NCBI GenBank assembly: GCA_963755695.1
Contig: CAVWLB010000009.1
Span: 1 to 64,000 of the forward strand
From: QHWT01 sp963755695
Lineage (GTDB): Bacteria; Acidobacteriota; Vicinamibacteria; Vicinamibacterales; 2-12-FULL-66-21
Length of the DNA stretch: 64,000 nt
Direction: 5' to 3'
Under the pieces are notes generated by a model that was not told the DNA's origin, did not search any database, and saw only the letters and a program-made list of their open reading frames with translations. The position numbers and the translations under genes were made by a program. This document shows positions 1-9,840 of the stretch, piece by piece. Position 1 is the first letter of the stretch, and each line of letters begins with the position of its first letter.

Positions 1-566
1 GGGTCGTAGATTCTTGCGGACATATATCCCGATTCTCCAGGTGCCGTAGGATCCTGCGTTCTGCCGCGCAAGCATCAGCCGTAAGATCGCGCGAATCCGT
101 GTTACGTGCGTAACGGATAAGGTTCGCGCGTCGCGCAGCGACAGGGCTGTTCAAAATGGCACACGCTGGGGTACGCGGCCGCCAAGCGAAGCGCGATCTC
201 CGTGGTGTCTTCGTGTTTGCCTCGTGATTGACGATGAAGACACCCGCTCGCGCTTGACCTTACCGGGTCACGGACGATGGGTGTCAGAGACGGAGCGGAG
301 CTGCACGGGACGAGATTAACCCGGAGGCGGAGGCACGGGGAAGCAGCGGGGAGAAAGACGTTCTCCGGGTGCTCCAGGATCTCCGTGAGAGACGAGTCAT
401 TCATCGCGTCGGTCGAGGCTCATTGACCTGCGCGAACAAAGAGGGCCGATTCATCGATCAGCGCGTAGCGCGAAAGGATGATCCTGCAATTTGACCCGCC
501 TCCGCTCGCGCTGAATGCACGCGAGCTACGGCGGTGGACGAGGTGATCTGATACTGGACGATGACT

Positions 567-1163
567 TTATCGTTTTGGCGAGCCACTCCTGTCGGTCAAC
601 TCAATGCCGTCGGACGTCGCGACGGATGTGGCGAGCACCGCTGCCCGCACTTCGATCTGCCGAACCAGATCGCGATTGAGCTCGGCCGGCCAGGCTGTAT
701 CTGCCAAGACCTGCGCGCCGGTGAGCGTGCGTGCTACGCCGACCACATTCACGATGGACGCGACGAGTTTGTCGTCGGGCACCCGCAATTTCCCGCTAGC
801 GATGAGCACCAGAATTCGATCTCCGCGACCCCTTCTCTTCCTCATATCGCGTCGGCGGGCTCGATCACGAAGGCATGCGGTTTGAACACTCTCACGACGC
901 GAGCGTTCTGAATCCGCACATCCAGCCCGGCGATCTCTTCGACGTTGTAAGCGAGCATCGTGGGCCGGAGCGGGACAGGTAGCGGATGGCTGGAGACTGC
1001 GGCGATCCCTGGGTACTGTTGAGTTTCTCACGACTGGCTGCGGACTCGCAGGGGCCGTTTCGTTCGAGCGAGACGATTGTGATAGCCCGCTGAGCGGTAA
1101 GGTGAGCGGCGCAGAGAGGATTAACAGTCCCGCAAACAATCTCCGCAAGGGAATGGTTTTCAT
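567..1163 (-). pseudogene. Left-arm copy of the unknown secreted protein gene at 3712-4304
   Basis: The start MKTIPLRRLFAG and the C-terminal end ELTDRSGSPKR are both visible, but in different frames because of indels near the middle. In this copy the C-terminal third is in frame, whereas in the right arm that part is frameshifted. The two copies together give the likely true protein: signal peptide, proline-rich linker, then a domain containing the motif ILVLI-SGKLRVPDDK. It is probably a duplicate created by the fold-back, not a second locus. Confidence 0.6.
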
Positions 1164-1275
1164 TTTCAACTCCGCGGCGCACTCTGCTGCCCGAGCGCCA
1201 TGATGGTGTGCAACTGGGTTCGCTATCGTTCCTCCCACAATACTTGAACTCGAATGGCGGCAGCTGTTTTTGTGC

Positions 1276-1743
1276 TTACTTCTTGTAAACCCGCTTCTGT
1301 GTGCCGCGCGCGCTGGTGGTTTCCACCGTCAGCGTGCTGCCCTCGACGGTCCAGACCTGGGTGGACTCCGTCACCTGGCCGTCCATCTCCTGCTTGGTGA
1401 CGATCGTGAGCTTGGAGCCGTCCAACTTGGCGATCGATAGCGAATCGGCCGGCTGGCCGCCGCGGCCCATCATCATGTTCCTGCTTTCAGTGCCGTCGAG
1501 CTTGTAGGTCAGGGTGACCTTGGCCTCGCCCATCGTGCGCTCGATCGTCAGCGCATCGGCCGTCTGCTTGACCGTCGCCGGGCCATTCCCCAGAGCGCCG
1601 CTTCCTCGACCCCGCCACCGTGGGAGCCGGCGCGCTGGCTGGATCGAGTGTCCACATGCCCGAGAGGTCTGGTTCCGCGCCCACGCCACCGTTGCCACCG
1701 CGAGGATCGCCGCGGCGGTCACTCCCACCCGTGCGAGCTTCAT
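1276..1743 (-). CDS. Left-arm copy of the small secreted protein gene at 3134-3598
   Basis: Reads from ATG at 1743 (MKLARVGVTAAAILAVAT) to the stop at 1276, the same length class as the right-arm gene. The region after the signal peptide is garbled: the right-arm motif KPDFSGTWTLDPA and the glycine run that follows it are disrupted here, indicating compensating indels. The C-terminal half, with ERTMGEAKVTLTYKLDGTES, agrees with the right arm. It should not be counted as an independent paralogue unless the inverted duplication proves real. Confidence 0.6.
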   Translation of the reverse strand: MKLARVGVTAAAILAVATVAWARNQTSRACGHSIQPARRLPRWRGRGSGALGNGPATVKQTADALTIERTMGEAKVTLTYKLDGTESRNMMMGRGGQPADSLSIAKLDGSKLTIVTKQEMDGQVTESTQVWTVEGSTLTVETTSARGTQKRVYKK

Positions 1744-1920
1744 TGTCTGCTCCTTTGAAAAGACTCTGGAGTGAGCAACGCCGATGCCACGAGGAATCGC
1801 CAGCGTTCCGGCGATCCCTGCCGCTGAATCGGGTCCGTGCTGTCCGAGTCCGGGACCGGTGTGTCCGCCTCGGGCCCAGCCAATCCCAACTGGCATAGCC
1901 GTAGATCCGGGTGGTGACGA

Positions 1921-1972
1921 TGGGGCACTATCGTTTTTGCAAGCTGCCTCTGTCGGTCAACTCAATGCCGTG
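1921..1972 (+). repeat. 52-base insertion present only in the left arm, an imperfect copy of about 560-612
   Basis: Between gtgacga and cctccgttctcgcagcgt the left arm has 52 bases that the right arm lacks. They resemble 560-612 in the same orientation; the last 22 or so bases are identical (ctgtcggtcaactcaatgcc and on). At 560-612 this is the antisense of the 3' end of the secreted-protein gene, so here it is an ectopic copy of a gene end. Confidence 0.7.
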
Positions 1973-2047
1973 CCTCCGTTCTCGCAGCGTGACGCGTCCG
2001 GTCCCGTAGAATACCGTGGTCGATTACGACAACGAGCGACGTTGACC

Positions 2048-2383
2048 ATGGCGGATCCCTACCTTCGTGTCCACGCAGTGAACATCTACGTCAAGGATCA
2101 GGCGCGAAGTCTGGACTTCTACCTGAACACGCTTGGATTCCACATCGCCTTCGACGCTCGCGTCGGGCCCGGTGAGCGGTTGTTGGCGGTGGCTCCGCCC
2201 GACGGGTCAGCAGTGCTGACGCTGATTGAAGCCAAGCCCGACTCTCCCCAGGCCCGGCTCGTCGGCCGTGCGACACAGGTGGTGTTCGTGACCGAGGATT
2301 TGCCCGCCACCTACACCGAGTGGCGGCGGCGGGGCGTTCGCTTCCGAAACGCACCACGCCTCCGACGCGTCGTCTACGATCGG
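2048..2383 (+). pseudogene. Left-arm partial copy of a VOC (glyoxalase/dioxygenase) family gene
   Basis: ATG at 2048 opens MADPYLRVHAVNIYVKDQAR, the usual first strand of a VOC fold. It is the same as the minus-strand gene starting at 2881. Homology to the right arm stops at 2383, after VVYDR, and the frame then runs into the antisense of the loop and ends in a meaningless tail. It is half a gene, produced by the fold-back. Confidence 0.7.
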
Positions 2384-2545
2384 CCGCGCGACGTTGCGCT
2401 TCGACCGCGCGGCTGACTTCGTCGAAGCTCACCAGGGCGAACGAGTTCCGATCGACGTCCTCGAAGCGCGTGAAGGCGCCGCCCCACGCGGATCGGTCAG
2501 CCCGGTTGTCGAGGGCACCGAAGATGGATCGGCAGCATCGCCCGT
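2384..2545. other. Single-copy loop between the two arms of the inverted duplication
   Basis: These 162 bases occur once, between arms that are reverse complements of each other. On the minus strand they continue the VOC gene (FTRFEDVDRNSFALVSFDEV, typical of a VOC C-terminus). A loop lying inside a coding region is what a read produces when the polymerase or pore jumps to the complementary strand. Confidence 0.85.
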
Positions 2546-2881
2546 CCGATCGTAGACGACGCGTCGGAGGCGTGGTGCGTTTCGGAAGCGAACGCCCCGC
2601 CGCCGCCACTCGGTGTAGGTGGCGGGCAAATCCTCGGTCACGAACACCACCTGTGTCGCACGGCCGACGAGCCGGGCCTGGGGAGAGTCGGGCTTGGCTT
2701 CGATCAGCGTCAGCACTGCTGACCCGTCGGGCGGAGCCACCGCCAACAACCGCTCACCGGACCCGACGCGAGCGTCGAAGGCGATGTGGAATCCGAGCGT
2801 GTTCAGGTAGAAGTCCAGACTTCGCGCCTGATCCTTGACGTAGATGTTCACTGCGTGGACACGGAGATAGGGATCCGCCAT
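2384..2881 (-). CDS. VOC family protein (glyoxalase/bleomycin-resistance/dioxygenase fold), 3' end lost in the fold-back
   Basis: ATG at 2881 begins MADPYLRVHAVNIYVKD. The first half has the family's beta-alpha-beta-beta-beta pattern (SLDFYLNTLGFHIAFDAR, ERLLAVAPPDGSAVLTLIEA). After VVYDR near 2546 the frame shifts once. The second half is then read as FGALDNRADRSAWGGAFTRF and EDVDRNSFALVSFDEVSRAV, with the glutamate in the FxDPDGN-like position of VOC enzymes (RFEDVDRNSF). The last residues are lost where the sequence folds back. A VOC protein usually binds a metal and a small substrate, but nothing here identifies the substrate. The fold assignment is good; the function is open. Confidence 0.8.
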
Positions 2882-3133
2882 GGTCAACGTCGCTCGTTGT
2901 CGTAATCGACCACGGTATTCTACGGGACCGGACGCGTCACGCTGCGAGAACGGAGGTCGTCACCACCCGGATCTACGGCTATGCCAGTTGGGATTGGCTG
3001 GGCCCGAGGCGGACACACCGGTCCCGGACTCGGACAGCACGGGCCCGATTCAGCGGCAGGGATCGCCGGAACGCTGGCGATTCCTCGTGGCATCGGCGTT
3101 GCTCACTCCAGAGCCTTTTCAAAGGAGCAGACA

Positions 3134-3598
3134 ATGAAGCTCGCACGGGTGGGAGTGATCGCCGCGGCGATCCTCGCGGTGGCAACGGTGGCGTGGGCGC
3201 AGAAGCCGGACTTCTCGGGCACGTGGACACTCGATCCAGCCAGCGCGCCGGCTGCCGGTGGCGGAGGTGGAGGCGGTGCTCTGGGGAATGGCCCGGCGAC
3301 GGTCAAGCAGACGGCCGATGCGCTGACGATCGAGCGCACGATGGGCGACGCCAAGGTCACCCTGACCTACAAGCTCGACGGCACTGAAAGCAGGAACATG
3401 ATGATGGGCCGCGGCGGCCAGCCGGCCGATTCGCTATCGATCGCCAAGTTGGACGGCCCCAAGCTCACGATCGTCACCAAGCAGGAGATGGACGGCCAGG
3501 TGACGGAGTCCACCCAGGTCTGGACCGTCGAGGGCAGCACGCTGACGGTGGAAACCACCAGCGCGCGCGGCACACAGAAGCGGGTTTACAAGAAGTAA
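3134..3598 (+). CDS. Small secreted protein with PDFSGTW motif, unknown function
   Basis: The 154-residue product starts at ATG 3134 behind a clear ribosome site, aaaggag at 3121-3127. Residues 1-22 form a signal peptide (MKLARVGVIAAAILAVATVAWA) followed by QKPDFSGTWTLDPA, a motif common at the start of small secreted proteins in Acidobacteriota. A run of seven glycines (about residues 42-48) links to a beta-rich part with ERTMGDAKVTLTYKLDG and a C-terminal lysine-rich end. The layout suggests a small extracytoplasmic beta-barrel of lipocalin-like type. I do not recognise a catalytic motif. The inverted copy at 1276-1743 belongs to the same sequence. Confidence 0.8.
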   Translation: MKLARVGVIAAAILAVATVAWAQKPDFSGTWTLDPASAPAAGGGGGGGALGNGPATVKQTADALTIERTMGDAKVTLTYKLDGTESRNMMMGRGGQPADSLSIAKLDGPKLTIVTKQEMDGQVTESTQVWTVEGSTLTVETTSARGTQKRVYKK

Positions 3599-3711
3599 GC
3601 ACAAAAACAGCTGCCGCCATTCGAGTTCAAGTATTGTGGGAGGAACGATAGCGAACCCAGTTGCACACCATCATGGCGCTCGGGCAGCAGAGTGCGCCGC
3701 GGAGTTGAAAA

Positions 3712-4304
3712 ATGAAAACCATTCCTTTGCGGAGATTGTTTGCGGGACTGTTAATCCTCTCTGCGCCGCTCACCTTACCGCTCAGCGGGCTATCACAATC
3801 GTCTCGCTCGAACGAAACGGCCCCTGCGAGTCCGCAGCCAGTCGTCGAAGCTCAACAGTCCCCAGGGATCACCGCAGTCTCCAGCCATCCGCTACCTGTC
3901 CCGCTCCGGCCCACGATGCTCGCTTACAACGTCGAAGAGATCGCCGGGCTCGACGTGCGGATTCAGAACGCTCGCGTCGTGAGAGTGTTCGAACCGCATG
4001 CCTTCGTGATCGAGCCCGCGACGCGATATGAGGAAGAGAAGGGGTCGCGGAATCGAATTCTGGTGCTCATCGATAGCGGGAAATTGCGGGTGCCCGACGA
4101 CAAAATCGTCGCGTCCATCGTGAATGTGGTCGGCGTAGCACGCACGCTCACCGGCGTGCAGGTCTGGCCGAGGTTGCCTGGCCGGCCGAGCTCAATCGCG
4201 ATCTGGTTCGGCAGATCGAAGTGCGGGCAGCGGTGCTCGCCACATCCGTCGCGACGTCCGACGGCATTGAGTTGACCGACAGGAGTGGCTCGCCAAAACG
4301 ATAA
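3712..4304 (+). CDS. Secreted protein of unknown function, one-base frameshift near 4165
   Basis: ATG 3712 opens a signal peptide (MKTIPLRRLFAGLLILSA, cleavage near LPLSGLSQ). A serine/proline-rich linker follows, then a domain with AYNVEEIAGLDVRIQNARVV and a strand pair around ILVLIDSGKLRVPDDKIV. The frame breaks at about 4165, where tctgg should be tcttgg as the left arm shows. With that base restored the protein continues to ELTDRSGSPKR and stops at 4302-4304, giving about 197 residues. No family is recognised. Copies in both arms support that it is a real gene. Confidence 0.65.
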
Positions 4305-4841
4305 AGTCATCGTCCAGTACAGATCACCCTCGTCCACCGCCGTAGCTCGCGTGCATTCAGCGCGAGCGGAGGCGGATGGGATTGGGGTCCGCCTTCGCGC
4401 TACGCGCTGATCGATGAATCGGCCCTCTTTGTTCGCGCAGGTCAATGAGCTCGACCGACGCGATGAATGACTCGTCTCTCGCGGAGATCCTGGAGCACCC
4501 GGGAGCGTCTTTTACCCGGTGCTTCCCCGTGCCTCCGCCTCCGCGGTTGATCTCGTCCCGTGCAGCTCCGCTCCGTCTCTGACACCCATCGTCCGTGACC
4601 CGGTAAGGTCAAGCGCGAGCGGATTGTCTTCATCGTCAATCACGAGGCGAGCACGAAGACGCCGGCGATCGCGATTCGCTTGGCGGCCGCGAAACAGGAT
4701 GTGCCATTTTGAACAGCCCTGTCGCTGCGCGACGCGCGAACCTTATCCGTTACGCACGTATGCGGATTCGCGCGATCTTAACGGCTGAGGTTCGCGCGGC
4801 AGAACGCGTCTGTACGGCACCCTGAACGGAGAATCAGGAAT
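4305..4841. other. Intergenic stretch with no recognisable gene
   Basis: These 537 bases lie between the secreted-protein gene and the PAS kinase and are repeated in inverse at the left end. Short open frames exist on both strands (for example 4519-4788 plus and 4442-4639 minus), but their products are arginine-rich, differ between the two arms and look like noise. The kinase promoter should lie here; I could not pick out a convincing one. Confidence 0.5.
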
Positions 4842-7800
4842 ATGTCCGCGAGAATCTACGATCCCGCGTTTCCCGACGACGACGTCGTCGGCACCCTGGA
4901 TGTCGGCGACGAGGTCCGGAGCAAAGAGGCGTTGCGTGAAGCGGGGGCCTTGCAGACCGCGATTTTCAACAGCGTGAATTTCTCGAGCATCGCCACCGAC
5001 GCGAACGGCGTCATTCAGATCTTCAACGTCGGCGCTGAGCGGATGCTGGGCTACACGGCCGCCGAAGTGATGAACCAGATCACGCCGGCCGACATTTCCG
5101 ATCCGCAGGAAGTGATCGCGCGCGCCAAGGCGCTGAGCGTCGAGCTCGGAACCCCGATTACGCCAGGCTTTGAGGCATTGGTGTTCAAAGCCTCGCGCGG
5201 GATCGAAGATATCTACGAGCTGACCTATATCCGCAAGGATGGGAGCCGCTTCCCGGCGGTGGTGTCCGTCACGGCGCTGCGCGACGCGCAGGACGCCATC
5301 ATCGGCTATCTGTTGATCGGCACCGACAACACCGCGCGCAAGCAGGCGGAAGAGGCGCTGCTCAAGGCGGGGGCCCTGCAGAGCGCGATTTTCAACAGCG
5401 CCAATTTCTCGAGCATCGCCACCGACGCGAAGGGCGTCATTCAGATCTTCAACGTCGGCGCCGAGCGGATGCTGGGCTACACGGCCGCCGAAGTGATGAA
5501 CCAGATCACGCCGGCCGACATTTCCGATCCGCAGGAAGTGATCGCGCGCGCCAAAGCGTTGAGCGTCGAGCTCGGAACCCCGATTACGCCAGGCTTCGAG
5601 GCATTGGTGTTCAAGGCCTCGCGCGGGATCGAGGATATCTACGAGCTGACCTACATCCGCAAGGATGGGAGCCGCTTCCCGGCGGTGGTGTCGGTCACGG
5701 CGCTGCGCGACGCGCAGGACGCCATCATCGGCTATCTGTTGATCGGCACCGACAACACCGCGCGCAAGCAGGTCGAAGAGGAGCGGAAGAAGCTCGATCA
5801 GCGGCTGCGCGACCAGCAGTTCTACACGCGCTCGCTCATCGAATCCAACATCGACGCACTGATGACCACCGATCCGTCCGGCATCATTACCGACGTCAAC
5901 AAGCAGATGGAGGCGCTCACCGGTTGCACGCGTGACGAGCTGATCGGCGCGCCGTTCAAGAACTACTTTACCGATCCGGAGCGAGCCGAGGCAGCCATCA
6001 AGCTGGTGCTCAGCGAAAAGAAGGTCACCAACTACGAACTGACCGCGCGCGCCAGGGGCGGCAAGCAAACCGTGGTGTCCTACAACGCGACCACCTTCTA
6101 CGACCGGGACAGGACTCTGCAGGGCGTGTTCGCCGCCGCGCGCGACGTCACCGAGCGCAATCGCCTGGATCAGGTCGCTGCAGGAAAAGAACGTCGAGCT
6201 GGAGAGCGCCAAGTCCGTGGCGGAACAAGCGAACCTCGCCAAATCGGATTTCCTGTCCAGCATGAGCCATGAGCTGCGCAGCCCGCTCAATGCGATCCTC
6301 GGGTTCGCCCAGCTGATGGAGTCCGACTCCCAGTCGCCGACGCCTTCCCAGAAGGAAAGCATCGCCCAGATTCTCGATGCGGGATGGCATCTGCTGAACC
6401 TGATCAACGAAATCCTCGATCTCGCGGTGATCGAGTCCGGGACGGTCTCGCTGTCTGGAGAATCGGTGTCGCTGGACGAAGTCATGCTCGAATGCCGGGC
6501 GATGATGGAACCGCAGGCGCAGCAGCGTGGCATCAGCATGACCTTTCCCCGAGTTCGACAACCCCTGCTTCGTCAGTTCCGATCGGACCCGGTTGAAGCA
6601 GATTCTCATCAACCTGCTCTCCAACGCGATCAAATACAACAAGGCGCAGGGAACGGTCGTCGTGGACTACACCGTGATCGCCCCGGACCGCATTCGCATC
6701 AACATCACGGACACCGGCGCGGGATTGCGTCCGGAAAAGCTGGCGCAGCTGTTCCAGCCGTTCAATCGTCTCGGACAAGAGGCCGGGGGCGAGGAAGGCA
6801 CGGGCATCGGCCTCGTGGTGACCAAGCGCCTGGTCGAACTGATGGGGGGCGCAATCGGCGTGGACAGCACCGTCGGGGCGGGAAGCGTGTTCTGGATCGA
6901 ACTGATCTCGGCTGCTGCACCGCAACTTGCCGTTGAAGGAGGCGAAGCTGCCGCACATGCCCCACCGCACGTGCCGCACGGCGCGCGGCTGCGCACCCTG
7001 CTCTGTGTAGAGGACAACCCGGCCAACCTGAAGCTGGTTGAGGAACTCATCGCGCGCCGCCCCGATCTGCGCCTGCTGACCGCGGTGAACGGGACTCTCG
7101 GCATCGAGCTTGCGCGCGCCTCCCAGCCGGAGATGATCCTGATGGACGTCAATCTGCCTGACATCAGCGGTATCGAGGCAATGAAAATCCTGCGCGAAGA
7201 CCCGGTCACTGCGCACATCCCCATCGTGGCCCTCAGCGCGAATGCCATGCCGCGCGACATCAGGAAGGGCCTGGAGGCAGGATTCTTCCGGTATCTCACC
7301 AAGCCCATCAAGGTCAACGAGTTCATGGACACGCTGCGCATGGCGCTGGAATTTGCCGAACAGCGGGCCGCAGAAGAAGGGCGTCCATTGGAAATAGATG
7401 GCTTCACCCTGGCCGGCACGGTGAAGGCCGAGCCGCCTCGGGCCCCGGCAGCCCGCACGACGGGGCTGCGCATCCTCGTCGCCGAGGACCATCCCGTGAA
7501 CCAGGAGGTGGCGAGGCAGATCCTGCAGCGGCTGGGGCATCACGTCGTCGTGGCCGTCGATGGCCACGCGGCGCTCGCCGCGCTCGAGCAGTCGGGGCGC
7601 GGGGCGTTCGATCTCGTGCTGATGGACCTGCAGATGCCGGTGATGGGCGGGCTCGAGGCCACGGCCGCAATCCGCGACGCCGAGCGCGCCTCGGGGACGC
7701 ACCTTCCGATCGTGGCGCTGACCGGGCACGCGATGCAGGGCGACCGCGAACGGTACCTGGAGGCCGGCATGGACGGGTACGTCACGAAGCCGATCGACGC

Positions 7801-8308
7801 CGTCGAGCTGGCCCGCGTCATCGACCAGGTCGTGCCGCCCGCTGCAGCGCCCGGGACGGTCCCCGCGGCGGCAGTCCCGGTGGCGCCGAGCGTAGCAGGC
7901 CGGCCCGCCTTCGACGAGCGGGTCTTCCGTGCGAGGCTGGGTGACAACGCGCGACTGTTCGAAAAGATGGTGCGTCTGTTTCTCGAAGACTGCCCCGCCC
8001 GGATGCGAGCCATGCGGCGCGCGATCGCCGCCGGCGACGGCGAGGCGCTGCGCGAGCCCGCGCACGCGTTGCGGGGCGCTGCGGCAAATTTCGCAGCCGC
8101 TCCGGTGGTCGAAGCCGCACAACGACTCGAGCTTCAGGCTAAGAACGGGGACCTCTCTCAGTCGCTGGCGGCGTACGATGTGCTGACCCGGGAGATGCAG
8201 CGCCTGCGGCGGGCGCTCCGCCGCGCCAGCGTTCGGCCGCGCGCGACCGCACGCCGCCAGCGGCAGAGGAAGCAGGGCCATGAGCAGCATCCTAGTCGTC
8301 GAAGATGA
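4842..8308 (+). CDS. Hybrid sensor histidine kinase: three PAS domains, HisKA/HATPase, two receiver domains and HPt (two frameshifts)
   Basis: ATG 4842 follows a purine-rich stretch. Domain order, with approximate residues after repair, is: PAS 37-165; a second nearly identical PAS 175-305; a third PAS 325-440; HisKA with the phospho-accepting histidine in SSMSHELRSPLNAI; HATPase with NAIKYN and GTGIGLVVTKRLVELMGG; REC1 with LMDVNLPDISG; REC2 with LMDLQMPVMGG; and a C-terminal HPt with AHALRGAAANF. The complete relay His-Asp-(Asp)-His can be traced. Frames break at about 6174 and at the cccc run near 6547, each repairable by one base; otherwise the reading is continuous. Its stop overlaps the next gene by 29 bases, so the two are co-transcribed. 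PAS sensing of an internal signal is inferred. No membrane segment is visible, so it is probably cytosolic. Confidence 0.88.
4926..5777 (+). repeat. Tandem duplication of one 426-base PAS unit
   Basis: 4926-5351 and 5352-5777 are two adjacent copies of a 142-codon unit with only a handful of differences, many of them synonymous. Both contain SSIATDA-GVIQIFNVGAERM and the same C-terminal PAC segment. The third PAS domain downstream is unrelated at this level. The near-identity implies recent duplication or ongoing conversion, or an assembly-made repeat. Confidence 0.85.
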
Positions 8309-9114
8309 CCGGTCGACGCGTCAACTCCTGACGGAAATGCTGAAGACCGCCGGATTCTCGGTCGCGTCGGCGAAGGACGGCGTGGACGCCCTGAAACGCC
8401 TGCGCGCCGGCTCCTACGATCTGATGCTCCTCGATGTGTGGATGCCGAAGATGAACGGGCTGGACGTGCTGGCCGCGCTGCCCAAGGAAGGGGCGCGCCC
8501 GCGAGTCGTCGTGATGACCTCGGACGACACGCCGGAAACGCTGCTCCGGGCGGTCCGCGAACAGGCGTGGCGGTACGTGGCGAAGCCCGTCGAGCCACAG
8601 GCGCTCGTCGAGCTCCTGCACGAGGTGCTGGCCCAGACCGCCGTGGCGCCCACGATTGAGGTGGTGTCAGCGCGACCGGACTGGGTCGAGTTGCTGGTGC
8701 CGTGCGAGCGGGCGGTGGTGGATCGAATCGAGAGCTTCATGACGCACCTCGAAGCCGATCTGCCGGTCGACGTCCGGGAGTCGATAGGCTACGCGTTTCG
8801 GGAGCTGCTGATGAACGCGATCGAATGGGGCGGAGGGCTCGACCCTTCCCGCACCGTGCGGGTCGCTTTCCTCAGGGCACAAACGGATGTTGCTCTATCG
8901 CATCGCCGATCCCGGTCCCGGCTTCAACGTGGAGGGGCTGTTGCACGCCGCCATCGGCCAGCCGGAAGACGATCCGACGGCGCACGCGATCGTGCGCGAG
9001 GAAAAAGGGATGCGACCAGGTGGATTCGGGATTCTGACCGTGCGTGCGAAAGTCGACGAGCTGCTGTACAACGAAAAGCGCAACGAGGTCGTGTTCGTGA
9101 AGTATCTGGACTGA
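8280..9114 (+). CDS. Response regulator fused to an anti-sigma-type (RsbW-like) ATPase domain, one frameshift
   Basis: ATG 8280 overlaps the end of the hybrid kinase. Residues 1-120 are a receiver domain: acidic pocket VVEDD, phospho-acceptor in LLDVWMPKMNG, then MTSDD and the switch lysine in YVAKPVEP. A linker leads to a HATPase_c_2-type domain: FRELLMNAIEWGGG is the N-box, and after a frame change near 8885 RIADPGPGFN and GGFGILTV supply the G1 and G2 boxes. This combination is used to switch an anti-sigma or PP2C partner through phosphorylation. The partner is not adjacent. The likely upstream input is the preceding hybrid kinase, because the genes overlap. No DNA-binding domain is present. 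Confidence 0.8.
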
Positions 9115-9539
9115 CGCGCTACAGCCATATCCGCAGTGGCCTCGATCGACCGCACCCCTTCCAGCTTTGGAGCCGGACGACTTTGCCCGGCTGACCATTG
9201 TCGGGCTCACCGGCCTCGTCCTGCAGGTGTCCACGATACTAGCGCTCCCTCGACGGTATAGGTGCGTCACGATTGGCCAGTCCGTCTCCTGACTGTCGTT
9301 TCCTTTCTATTGATTGTCTCGTGTCGGGCATGACGGATACGCTCAGCCTCCGCTGCTCCTCAGGCGAGCGCGTGCCCACGAGCTTGCGCGGCCGTCGCAG
9401 CCGAGCCGCCGCGGGAGGTTGCCGGGTTCGACGATCAATGAAGGCTATCGGTATCGACGGGCGGCACTGTTCCAGAGCGCACAATACCGCCCCACGCGGT
9501 CGTCGATTGTGTCGGGGCCTGAGTTCGGTGATCAGCGAA
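9115..9539. other. Intergenic stretch with no recognisable gene
   Basis: The 425 bases downstream of the RsbW-like gene contain open frames on both strands without ribosome sites, known motifs or biased composition. No tRNA, hairpin or repeat stood out. It may be degraded sequence next to the truncated Crp gene. Confidence 0.4.
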
Positions 9540-9800
9540 TCAGTCGCGCAGCACCACACCGAGGAGAGAGTTATTGATCTTCAGGCTGCCGTTGTACTCG
9601 ATGAACCCGAGTTTCCGAAACTTGTTCATGAAGAAGTTCACGCGAGAGCGCGTCGTCCCCACCATCTCGGCCAACGTTTCCTGTGACACTCTCGGCAAGG
9701 CGCGGTGAGACATCGGGTTCCCAAAACGCGCCAGGAGCAGGAGTGTCCGCGCGAGCCGTTTCTCACTGGCGGTGCCTACCAGAAACGTCGTAAGCGGTGC
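9540..9800 (-). pseudogene. Crp/Fnr-family regulator, C-terminal DNA-binding part only
   Basis: The minus-strand frame reads SEKRLARTLLLLARFG then VSQETLAEMVGTTRSRVNFF, followed by MNKFRKLGFIEY, a standard Crp-type winged helix with its recognition helix. The cyclic-nucleotide-like sensor domain and dimer helix that should precede it are missing. Upstream of SEKRLA the frame loses similarity within about 15 residues, exactly where the transposase gene begins at 9841. The simplest reading is that the element truncated the regulator. Without its sensor half the product is unlikely to work as a normal regulator. Confidence 0.75.
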
Positions 9801-9840
9801 GTTGATTGAAGTTGCGCTCGGCGTCGAATAGGCTCGACTC

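Larger units (their letters stand above)
1..2383. repeat. Left arm of a 2.3-kb inverted duplication (contig-end fold-back)
   Basis: This stretch is the reverse complement of 2546-4860, with scattered substitutions and indels. Matching landmarks are the first bases against 4797-4860, the small secreted-protein genes at 1276-1743 against 3134-3598, and the VOC start at 2048 against 2881. Paired coordinates sum to about 4874-4877 in the outer part and 4929 near the centre; a 52-base insertion at 1921-1972 explains the step. Each arm has its own frame-breaking errors, as expected for single-read coverage. I read it as a fold-back read or assembly artefact rather than a biological palindrome, but sequence alone cannot exclude a real inverted duplication. 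Confidence 0.93.
2546..4860. repeat. Right arm of the inverted duplication (probably the true genomic copy)
   Basis: Reverse-complement partner of 1-2383. It is continuous with single-copy DNA beyond 4860 (the PAS kinase gene), so this is the arm connected to the genome. Its genes are in better frame overall than the left copies, although the gene at 3712-4304 has lost one base here. Confidence 0.9.

Noticed and set aside
4743..6539. 598-residue minus-strand frame
   Set aside because: Shadow of the PAS kinase gene; its internal repeats simply mirror the duplicated PAS units.
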